DNA from: Rhea pennata
Taxonomy: Eukaryota; Chordata; Aves; Rheiformes; Rheidae
Length of the DNA: 64,000 nt
Direction of reading: 5' to 3'
NCBI RefSeq assembly: GCF_028389875.1
Contig: NC_084672.1
Location: forward strand, 124,001 to 188,000
Shown: piece after piece, positions 27,701 to 36,033 of the stretch
Position numbering within the stretch: position 1 is the stretch's first letter
Layout: each line of letters begins with the position of its first letter
Position numbers and translations under genes: made by a program
Notes under the pieces: model-generated
What the model saw: the letters and a program-made list of their open reading frames with translations, nothing else
What the model was told of the DNA's origin: nothing
Databases searched by the model: none

Positions 27701-30700
27701 TCAATCTTTATGGAAACCAATGCCTTCTATACTTCTCTCTATTCCTTGCTTTTGGTACTCTGTCTCCAGGGAGAGGGGTAAAAAGTTCTCACAGGTTGCT
27801 TCTATTTTGGATAAAAATCTTTTTACACTTCTGTGAGCATGCACTGTCACATCATGATAGAATAGGGTATTTCTTTACTCAGTTTCATCTGACCCGCTAC
27901 AGTTTTTCTGTATAGACTACAGTGATTTGGGAACAGAAAGTAAATATAAATGCAAAAGACAGTTATTCAGGAAGCTATTTTTATTCATGAAACACATATT
28001 TGGTCCAAGTATAGTACTGCAACTCCTTCATTCATAATCTTTAGCTTAGCACCAGTGCTTGTCTCAATTTCCTTCATGATTTCAGGCAATGTCTTTGTTG
28101 CTTACTGTGTCCCTTTCTTCAAGGGGCAAAACAACCCTTGTCTCAGAAGACTATTGCAAATTATTAGCTGAGGTCAAAAAGTGCTAAAAGTGCTAATTAC
28201 AATGGAAGAACGCTGACTTCAAGAAAGAATAAAGGCAAAAGAGAGTGGAGTACCATTAAATAACTATAAGCTACTCATATTCAGTTAATGTCTCTGGTAT
28301 ATGCTCCTTAGGAAATAGCTACTCAAAGCAACATTTTGTCAAACATTCAAAGCTGTTGTGCATACACTGTTGTGTTTCAGTTCAGAAACCCTGAGCTTCT
28401 ACTTTAGCATGAAACTGAACACTAGCCAATTTTCACATTACCCTTTTTTAATATTTAGAGGAAAAAAATAGTTTCTACTTCTAGGTACAGTATCCGTTGG
28501 TTACAGGGACAGCAAACCCATGATAATGTTGATGCAATGCAAATTAACATGGCATTCAAATAATTTTAGTTGCCCTTTAGATGCACTCCTGTTCTAGAAA
28601 CTTCCTATTCTAGTTTGAATATAAGCTACAGTATCTGAGTAGTATATCATGATGTATAGCATATGATAGAAGGGAGGAGAAGGGGATTTGTACTTCAGGT
28701 GCTTACTATTCCACACCCAGTGCTGTCAACTTTACAAAACTCACCTTTTCGACTTCCAAAAGAGAATCATCAAATATCTTGCTCTGCTAATAGGTCTTCT
28801 TCCTCTTCTTACAGATATAGCTCCCAACTCCCAATCTGAAAATCTCTCACTATGCACAGACGAGGAACTCCCCTATCCATACCCATAGCTCTGAGGCACT
28901 GTCATCAATAGCACAAGCAAGATGCTACAGTACTTAGTTCACATGTTACGTATCAATTACCTTACTGGTAAAGAAGTTGAATACAGAGAACCCCAGACCA
29001 ACAGCATTAACAAAAGCAACTAAAACAGAACTCTAAGAGATCATTACTTTTGAAAGTAAACAAACTCCCTGCCAACAATGTAGCTGAAAGCCCTTTTCTG
29101 CCTGTACTTATAGTAAGAGATAAAACAAGCAAACAAAAAAAAGAAAGCTAAAAAGCAAAAGAACAATTTACACACCAGCTGCTTAGTGAGGAAGAAAAGT
29201 TAACACGTATAGACCATGAACCCAAGCATTTTTGCTCTCATGAGAGTCTCTAATGATTAAACTAATGAAGTTGCTCTCCTCCTTTTGGTCACTTAATCCT
29301 TGTCTTAGCATATCTCAGCAGTCAGAGCACTTGTCTGGTGAGTGGAAGCTCTGCTCAAAGAGGTTCAAATACCATTTCCCAGTCCCCAAACAATGTTTGA
29401 TTAGTGGCCTGTAAGCTACTTGTACTTACTTGAAAGGGAATTTCTGATTCTCAAAGCTGAAGCTGTGCACAGGAGTTAAAGATTAACTCCTGTTACAGGA
29501 TACACAGTGATACAAAGGATACAGGTGATACAAAGGCTGTATCACCACTAGTGTTTTAAAGACACAATTCATTCTTCAGAAAACATACTGGCAATTACTA
29601 GGCATTGTCTCAAATATCTGAAGACTTGTTTTGAAAACAATGAGGAAACACATCTTGCCTCTGACAAAGAGCAGGGAAATCTAATGCCTAGCCTTGTCAA
29701 TACTGAGGCAATATTCAGCAGCAAACATGAGGTGGCCAAGAAATTTTATTGTCAAAGATTAGTTACCTAAGACTTGAAATCTCCAGGACTAACTAATAGC
29801 TGAATGAATATATTAAACCTGTTGCCACTTTAGACATTTTTGCCCAAACCCTCCTGCAAATTTGAACATAGAATCATAGAATAGAATCATAGAATCAGTA
29901 AGGTTGGAAGGGACCTCTGGAGATCACCTAGTCCAACCTCCCTGCTCAGCAGGGTCACCTAGAGCATGTTAGACAGCATTGCGTCCAGGCAGGCCTTGAT
30001 ATTTCATGATATTTCACAGAGTATGAATGCTTCAGAAAGCATTTATTCTGAAGTCAATAACCAAAAGAGTCCATAATAGATGCCTTTGGCCCTTCAAGCA
30101 CCAAAGGTGACTATAATGGAACTCACTTCTCCCTGCTGCCAAACATTAGATCCTGAAGATTCAAAGGGAAGGAGTGGAGGAGGGAAGGAGGATTCAAAGG
30201 AGGATTCTGAGATGAATCTGGATCTTTCTCAGTACTTCAAACCTCATCCAAATCTGTATGAATAGTTATTAGCAGACAGTAACTTCCTTAGTGTCCTCTC
30301 TGAGGTGATAGTAGTGACAACTGTTATGAAGCACCTAAGCAGAGGGATTCAGTTTATGGCATAGTTTCTTACCTCCTTCAAAAATATGCTATACATTCTT
30401 GGTAATAAAGCATAAGCTATTAGAATTTTGGAATGAAATACTGCAAAAGAGTCCCTTAAGCTCTGCCAACAGCGATTTTGTACAAATGCTCCATTTCCTC
30501 CTCCGTAACATCACTTCAGTAAAACATGTCCGTCTTCTTGGGGCAAACTTATAGAAATGCTCAGAAATTTATCATCAGTTAATTAAGAAACAAAATTTTT
30601 TGGTTCTTACTCCACATCATCTTTTGAAGGATAAAGGCAGACTCGAGTATTCAGTGAACCTTGACAAAGCATGTTGTTGACTTCTTAGAACTTTTTTAAA

Positions 30701-33700
30701 CACATCCTCCTTATTTTTCTACTGCATCGGAAGTTCTTTTCTGTGGCATACCTCTTGACCAGTTTGCTGGAGTCTAAGCTAATGATCAGTGTCATTACTA
30801 ATTACAAAACGCAAACAACCCAAACGCAGGCATTATTTTAAAAAGTGTATGTGTGTGACATATCACCTATAACATCACTTCTTCAATCTTATTCTTTAAA
30901 GTTTGTCTCTGTTGAAGCTGCTCTGTCGAAGCATGCAAGATTTCAAGTAAAAGCTCAAGTTGTGCTAAGTTGTGAGAAGAGATGACTGCCATGAATGGAA
31001 GCACTAAACAAACTAATCCATTTCATTCTTGTTCTTCACTTACAGCATATAAAACTGGTTATCCTCAAAAGATTTAAAACTAGCAACAATAAGAGTTTAC
31101 ACATTCACTTTTAATAATTCCCTTTTCCTGACATAGCAGATATAGGAATCTGCCCCCATACACTGCATGTTCAGATCATACTTTCATCATTGTCTGAATG
31201 AAGAAATACAACATGCTTTCACACTGTATAAATATGGAGATAACACAGAAGGAGGAGGGGGCTACATGTATGCTGGAAGACAGGAATAAATTCAAAATTA
31301 TTTCAATACATTAAACAAAAAGGTCATGAAAAACAGAGTAATATTCAGAGTCAAGTAAGTGGTAATACATTTAAGAAAATGTAATTGGCTGCACAAACAT
31401 AGAACGAGGAACAAACTTCAGCAGCATACCTTCAAGGAAAAGGATGGCAAGTCAGCAAAACTCTACCACATCATGCCATTATGAAAACAGAGATACCATG
31501 CTGGAATGTATGAATAACAGCATACCTAGCAGGATACACGAAATAATCCTTATGCTCTTATCAGCATGTTAATGCCCCAGGTGGAAAACTTCTTCCTGTT
31601 TTGGCAGTGCACTTCCAGAAAGACATGGAGTAAGTGGAGAGATGTCAAAACAATCCAGGAACAATGACCTCATCTATTAAATAGGACCCACAGGGAAACA
31701 TGAAAGAATTGGGTTTTTTTAGTCTAAGAGAAAAGAGCAAGGAAATACGTTGTAACAATTCAGATTTTTAAAAGGCTGCAGTTACAAGAATAACCTGTTT
31801 TCCACGTCTGTCAGTAAGAATGCGGTAATACTGCAGCAAGATATACACAAGTTGGATACCAGGGGATCCTTCCAGTGTTAAGAATACTGACGCACCAGAA
31901 CAATTGCTGAGGAGTAGCTATGGAATCCCTGTCACAGAAGTCCTTAAGAAGGTTTTATGCAAGTGCACCAGGAAAAAGCTAGGCAAAGCTTCATTTCCTC
32001 TGTCAGGCAGAAAAGTAGAGGTAGCTGCTAAAGGTCCCTACAAACTTTCTTTTTTCTTTTTTTTTTTTTTTTAATTAATCTATATAGCTGCTCAGAAACA
32101 CAGTCAAAAAATAAATTACATAGAAATTATTCCATTTACAAAGTATCACAACTCCCTTTAATACATCAGCAGTTTCAAACCCACATAGTCTTACCTCTTG
32201 GCTTCCTCCAAATGACAAAGATATTCATAAGCCACGTTCTGGCGCCGTCTTTCATCCATCTCCTCTGCTGTTAACCTCTCATTATCCAGGACAGCTGCAA
32301 ACAATCAAACAGATTCTCAGGTTCTTGAGGACTGAATTCAACCGAACAGACAAACCAAAATCAGACCCAGCCTTTCCCATAGGAGTTCACTCTTATTTGA
32401 TTCAGAAAAATGAAGAATCAAATAGACCTGTTCTTCACAAAAAATAGAAAAAGTAAAGTTGAAGTTATCCCATTTCCTTACCCTTCCTCCCTTGTCACAT
32501 ATATTTGTCTCTTTCATTCTTTGATTTCTCCATTTGCTTCTGACTTCTTTTAAAAAAAAATCTTCTACTTTCTTATAAACAGTCCCTTATTTTCTTCTAG
32601 CTTTGCCTTTCTCTTCAAGCATCACTGACCATGTCCCTCCCTCTAGCTTCTGATTTTGGTAAATAAAGATTAAAGGACAATAATACATCATCACAATATA
32701 AAATCCCTTTTATATAGTTACACTTCATCTTTTAGGGACCCTAAAAGAGTCAGAAATGGTACTCATAATTCTCACATGGAAAGGAACTGTTCAGACCCAC
32801 AACCTGCACATCATGTTTAGATCAGCCTGAGGATCTGTAAAGGAACATACCCCGAAGTCTTTCAGACTATGTTCAGAATCTCACTGATGCAACCTTTTCT
32901 TTTCCACTCTTAGAACTAAATACCTCAACCACGCTCTTAGGGTGTGGGGGGCGGGGGGAAGGGAGGAAGGAGGAGAAAAAAAAAAGCGCATTCTTCAGGT
33001 TTCAAGCAGTAGTTTGACAAATAGGAAATGTTTCATACCATCATTAATCAAAGGTTAACTTGCCCCTATAATACCTTCATGAAATAAGTATAGCAAAAAA
33101 GGCATCAACTGCAGTACTGGGTATCAAACAAGATTTTGCTTCAAAACGCCACAGGTCTCAGAACTGGCTCAGAGTATCTCAGAAGATTATTATTACTTCA
33201 ACCTTTCCCAAAGTTACAAGAGCTGAAAGCTGTGACAAATCACTTAGTAAAGCCCACCAGTAGGGAAATTTCTCTCTCCTCTGGACTCTCCCACCTCAAT
33301 ACTTCCTCCTCACTTCAAGCCAACAGCACGGAGCACATGGTCCTTCCTGCAGGTCCCACCTGCCGCAAGCCGCCTGCACGGCGGCCAACACGCAGCCCCA
33401 CGCTGCCGCCGCTGCGTCCACAAAACGCATCACCGCGGCACTGCAGTCTCTCCCCTTGCTTATTTTTGACGTGACATCAGAGCACAAACTCAAATGTTCG
33501 TCGCAAACTCCAAACGCGAGCTTAAACTGGGGCTTCCCTCACAAACCCTATTTCCTAGGGGGTGAATTCCTCCAGTCGCCCACAGGTCTGAACACGTTTC
33601 ACCCGGGAACCGCAGATGCCTCGGCCCACAGGCACCGCAGGGGAAGAGGAAGGGCCGCCCCGCGGCAGCAGGACGCCCGCGCCCTCCTGGGGCTTCCCTC

Positions 33701-34592
33701 CTCCGCCGCACCCCCACGCCGGGAGCATCCCCACGCCCCGCCGCGCCGCCCCTCCCGTGGCCGGGGGGGGGGGGGGGATCCACCCCCCGCCGCGCCGCCC
33801 CTCCCGTGGCCGGGGGGGGGGGGGGGGAACCACCCCCCGCCGCGCCGCCCCTCCCGTGGCCGGGGGGGGGGGGGGGGAACCACCCCCCGCCGCGCCGCCC
33901 CTCCCGTGGCCGGGGGGGGGGGGGGGGGAACCACCCCCCGCCGCGCCGCCCCTCCCGTGGCCGGGGGGGGGGGGGGGGGGGAACCACCCCCCGCCGCGCC
34001 GCCCCTCCCGTGGCCGGGGGGGGGGGGGGGGGGAACCACCCCCCGCCGCGCCGCCCCTCCCGTGGCCGGGGGGGGGGGGGGGGATCCACCCCCCGCCGCG
34101 CCGCCCCTCCCGTGGCCGGGGGGGGGGGGGATCCACCCCCCGCCGCGCCGCCCCTCCCGGGCGGCCGCGCGCCACCTCCCCGCCGCGCCCGGCCGCGCCC
34201 GCCCATCGCGGCGGACATCTTGGGCGCGGCCCGCGCCCCGCGAGGCGGCGGCGCGGGAGCGGTGGCGGCTGCCCCGCGCCTGCTGCCCGCGCTCTTCGCT
34301 AGCACCAGGGACGCCGGGCTCGGCGGAGCTCCCGTGCGGGCCGGACCGGCCGCCCCCGCAGCCCTGCCCGCGGACGAAGCCCCGCGGCGCCCTCTGTGCC
34401 CGCCGCGTCCCGGCCTCCGCTTTCAGCATCGGCCCCAGGGCACAGACAAGCAGCGCGGGCCGGCGGGGCGTCGCCGGGCAGGATACTCCTTGGCGGCCGC
34501 CTGGCTCCGCCGGACGCGGCCGCCGCTCCGTACTCACAGCCGTAGTGGGGCCGGGACATGGCGAGCCCGTCTACCTCCTCGGCCGCCGCCAT
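186..34592 (-). CDS. IQGAP1: IQGAP1, 5' part: coding exons 1-10 (residues 1-361), continues past the left edge
   Basis: IQGAP1 is a cytoplasmic scaffold that binds F-actin through its calponin-homology (CH) domain and links Rac1/Cdc42, calmodulin and MAP kinases. Exons (5' to 3'): 34592-34538, 32294-32195, 7945-7789, 7388-7311, 5656-5580, 3665-3598, 2554-2441, 1728-1550, 843-753, 349-186. They sum to 1083 nt (361 codons), in phase, with GT donors and AG acceptors throughout. The protein starts [18 protein letters not shown]. The CH domain (about residues 44-159) is encoded by exons 2-6 and includes [19 protein letters not shown] and [19 protein letters not shown]. Exons 7-10 encode the first coiled-coil repeats, e.g. 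[20 protein letters not shown]. Residue numbering matches human through the CH domain; exon 9 begins [10 protein letters not shown], slightly different from human as I remember it. The start is the first ATG in a good context, and a second in-frame ATG is codon 12. Identification is near certain; the C-terminal GRD and RGCt are outside the window. Confidence 0.97.
1798..2107 (+). mobile_element. CR1 3'-end fragment in IQGAP1 intron 7
   Basis: This is about 310 bp of CR1 3' sequence, antisense to IQGAP1, ending in a TGATTCTATGATT-type tail. It is the same 3'-end type as the copies at 19.0 and 43.3 kb, with a small internal deletion near 1940 that joins the ORF2 C-terminus across about 25 bp. 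Confidence 0.93.
3770..3794 (+). repeat. A25 homopolymer
   Basis: This pure A run lies in IQGAP1 intron 5. Confidence 0.93.
4942..4981 (+). repeat. A40 homopolymer
   Basis: Forty consecutive A residues lie in IQGAP1 intron 5, with no retrotransposed body recognised next to it. Confidence 0.95.
7637..7704 (+). repeat. 34-bp perfect tandem duplication in IQGAP1 intron 3
   Basis: A 34-bp unit beginning TCAGATAACATTAGCATAAA occurs twice in a row with no difference. It looks like a simple recent duplication in AT-rich intron. Confidence 0.95.
9750..9768 (+). repeat. G19 homopolymer in the 5' leader of the long CR1
   Basis: This is an uninterrupted run of 19 G residues about 100 nt before the first recognisable ORF1 segment. 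Confidence 0.9.
10454..10473 (+). repeat. G20 homopolymer inside CR1 ORF1
   Basis: This run of about 20 G residues falls between the coiled-coil-like and esterase-like parts of CR1 ORF1. It would code for poly-Gly if translated. Confidence 0.9.
11479..11508 (+). repeat. 15-bp perfect tandem duplication inside CR1 ORF2 endonuclease
   Basis: The unit GGGTGACACTGTTGT occurs twice head to tail. It gives an in-frame five-residue repeat ([18 protein letters not shown]) just before the conserved YYRPG segment. Confidence 0.9.
15622..15676 (+). repeat. A-rich tract of about 55 nt
   Basis: A-runs are interrupted by two C residues and followed by a short (AC) run, in IQGAP1 intron 2. Confidence 0.93.
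18138..18166 (+). repeat. (AC)14 microsatellite
   Basis: This is a perfect dinucleotide run in IQGAP1 intron 2. Confidence 0.97.
18960..21119 (-). mobile_element. CR1 LINE, 5'-truncated copy with nearly open ORF2 reverse transcriptase
   Basis: This CR1 copy lies in IQGAP1 intron 2 in the same orientation as the gene. A single frame runs from the 5' truncation (about 21119) to the ORF2 stop near 19029. Only two nonsense codons interrupt it: TGA at 20915-20913 and TAG at 19394-19392. The open block 20897-19392 contains the reverse-transcriptase landmarks: [39 protein letters not shown] and FADDTKL (about 19829-19809). The endonuclease and ORF1 are missing by 5' truncation. The 3' end has the avian CR1 terminus at about 18960. 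Relative to the other copy, one codon is missing in VLLDKLTM. The lack of frameshifts suggests a relatively young insertion. Confidence 0.95.
21658..21748 (+). repeat. Compound (TA)/(CA)/(CATA) microsatellite
   Basis: Alternating purine-pyrimidine sequence mixes TA, CA and CATA units in IQGAP1 intron 2. Confidence 0.93.
24137..24162. repeat. 26-bp perfect palindrome in IQGAP1 intron 2
   Basis: Thirteen bases (AAAATGATTCCTG) are followed immediately by their exact reverse complement, centred on CTGCAG, with no spacer. It could extrude as a cruciform or be a dimeric factor site; no neighbouring feature suggests a role. Confidence 0.9.
24713..24744 (+). repeat. A32 homopolymer
   Basis: This pure A run lies in IQGAP1 intron 2. 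Confidence 0.93.
29867..29999 (-). mobile_element. CR1 3'-end fragment in IQGAP1 intron 2
   Basis: This is a short (about 130 bp) 5'-truncated CR1 end in the same orientation as IQGAP1. Its terminal octamer-type repeat (ATAGAATC) is expanded to several copies at 29867-29895. Confidence 0.93.
33729..34160. repeat. GC-rich minisatellite: 34-nt core plus variable G-run, 8 full units and a partial ninth
   Basis: Eight units each consist of a 34-nt C-rich core (containing GCCGCGCCGCCCCTCCCGTG) followed by a pure G-run on the plus strand. The run lengths are 15, 16, 16, 17, 19, 18, 16 and 13, ending at 33777, 33827, 33877, 33928, 33981, 34033, 34083 and 34130. A ninth core is cut at 34160. The array lies in IQGAP1 intron 1, about 380 nt downstream of exon 1, so the G-runs are on the template strand and C-runs appear in the transcript. 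Every reading frame stays open across it on both strands, which produces long spurious Gly/Pro-rich ORFs. Confidence 0.97.
34538..34592 (-). CDS. IQGAP1: IQGAP1 coding exon 1
   Basis: This 55-nt coding exon encodes 18 residues plus the first base of Ser19, followed by a GTGAGT donor. It lies in the CpG island. The ATG is preceded by CACC, a good Kozak-like context. The 5' UTR extends to higher coordinates, but its start cannot be fixed by eye. Confidence 0.95.
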
Positions 34593-34929
34593 GGTGCTGC
34601 GCTGGGCCGCGGCCGCCCGGAGCTGGGTGCGGGCGCGGCGGTTCCTCTTCCTGCCGCGCCGGGTGTGGCGGAGGAGGAGCCGCCGCTCCGCGCTCGCTCC
34701 CCGCCCCACCCCGGCCGCGCCCGGCCGCCTCCGCCGCCGCGGGGGCGAGGCTCCGCCGCGCCCGGCCTTTCCGCGACACAGCTCGGCCTCGGGGCGCCGC
34801 CGGGCAGTTTCTCCCGCCCGCCCCAGCCCCGCGGCGCTGGCCGCACTCAGCGCCCGGCTCCGCACCGTCCCGCTTCCCTCAGCCCGGCCGCGCACAGCGC
34901 GCCGCCAGCCTCGGGCACAGGGCCCTTCC

Positions 34930-35147
34930 CCACGCGGGGCGCTGTCATCGCCCGCCCCGCCCCACGCGGGGCGCTGCTGCTGCCCCTCCACCTCCACCTC
35001 ACGCGAGGCGCTTCCAGCGTCCCCCCCGCACCGCCCCTTCCCGTCACACCGCCCCACGTGAGGCGCTGCCGCCGTCCACCCCCACCTTGCACCGCCCCAC
35101 GCGCAGCGCTTCCAGCACCCCCCCGCACTGCCCCACGCGGGGCGCTG
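34930..35147. repeat. Spaced imperfect repeats of a CACGNGRGGCGCT-like motif upstream of IQGAP1
   Basis: Six related copies of a 13-15 nt motif begin at about 34931, 34963, 35000, 35055, 35098 and 35133. A weaker seventh begins at about 35263. The best form is CACGCGGGGCGCTG, and the fourth copy contains a CACGTG E-box. Spacing varies from 32 to 55 nt, with C-rich filler. They sit about 340-555 bp upstream of the IQGAP1 ATG and could be a decayed tandem repeat or a cluster of factor sites; the sequence does not decide. Confidence 0.75.
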
Positions 35148-35739
35148 CACCCCCTGCACCTGGTGCCACCTGCACTCTGTGTCTGTCACACGTGCTGGAT
35201 CCCGCATCCCGAACACCCAGGGGAGCTCTGACCCTGCCCTGCCCACTGCCTCCGTCCAGCCCCACGCAGGGCCTCACGCAGCTCCCGCAGGGGGGAAGCA
35301 GCCAGGCCCAGCCCTTACAGGCGTCCTGCAGCAGTGCACTCCTGCAGCCCTCTGCTCTTGGCAGGCTTCCCAAGCGTGTCCATCCTCCTCTATCACAGAC
35401 CCCAGCCCTGCTGGACATGGCCATGCCCTTCCTCTCTGCAGCCAGCCCAGCTATGCCGACCACACCACTGTCACTCACCCAAAACACCAGCCGCAAGCTG
35501 AAGCAGGCTGCTCCGCAACACCAGCCTGCTGCCAACAGCCACGCGCACCAGCGTGGTCACGGAGCCAGCCATGCCCCAACAGTCCCTTTCTCTTCACATG
35601 TGTTAGGCTCTGCTATTACTGTTCTTACAGAACTTGTTCAAGAGTCAGACTGTAGAAGATGCCACTAGATGTCCATTTTGATTTGTCCCATGAATTTTGC
35701 TGCCAGGACATAAGCTTACTAAGTAAGAAAAATTAAATA

Positions 35740-36033
35740 TGCCAGTAACATCTTGGGCTGTATTAGGAAGAGCATCACAAGTAGGTCAAGGGAGGTGAAA
35801 TTCAGGAAATTCCACTTAAACATAAGAAGAAACTTTCTTTTACCGTGGGGGCAGTCAAACACTGGAACAAGTGGCCCAGAGGGGTTGCGGAGTCTCCGTC
35901 CTTGGAGATATTCAAAATTCAACTGGACATGGTCCTGGGTGACATGTTCTACCTGATCCTGCTTTAAGCAGGGGGTTTGGACTAGATGATCTCTAGAGAT
36001 CCCTTCCAATCACAACTTTTCTGTGATTCTTTG
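35740..36033 (+). mobile_element. Old CR1 3' fragment in the IQGAP1-TUBGCP4 intergenic region
   Basis: The fragment begins with the ORF2 C-terminal segment (GCIRKS equivalent) and then skips to the 3' UTR-proximal part, so about 250 bp is missing internally. The 3' end is more diverged (TTTTCTGTGATTCTTTG) than the other copies, suggesting an older subfamily. Confidence 0.88.

Larger units (their letters stand above)
7946..32194 (-). other. IQGAP1: IQGAP1 intron 2 (about 24.2 kb)
   Basis: This very long intron separates exon 2 from the CH-domain exon 3. Besides the CR1 copies at 9.6-13.2, 19.0-21.1 and 29.9 kb, the microsatellites, A-runs and the palindrome, it is AT-rich non-coding sequence in which I see no gene. 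Small ORFs here have no recognisable protein similarity. Stretches 13.3-18.9, 21.1-29.8 and 30.0-32.2 kb hold nothing I can name. Confidence 0.85.
33340..35600. promoter_or_regulatory. IQGAP1: CpG island / promoter region of IQGAP1
   Basis: Composition changes abruptly from AT-rich intron to very GC-rich, CpG-dense sequence across IQGAP1 exon 1 and about 1 kb on each side. I see no convincing TATA box near the start codon, consistent with a CpG-island promoter. The island contains the 34-nt-core minisatellite on the intron 1 side and a CACG-type motif array on the upstream side. Edges are judged by eye. Confidence 0.8.

Noticed and set aside
29526-29546. GTGATAC/GTATCAC inverted repeat with a 7-nt loop
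   Set aside because: A 7-bp stem is expected by chance in tens of kilobases and has no supporting context.
33456-35668. Very long open frames (about 590-620 codons plus, 200-315 codons minus) across the IQGAP1 CpG island
   Set aside because: They arise because the GC-rich minisatellite lacks stop codons in any frame. The translations are low-complexity Gly/Pro/Arg, overlap on both strands and cross IQGAP1 exon 1. No protein family is recognisable.
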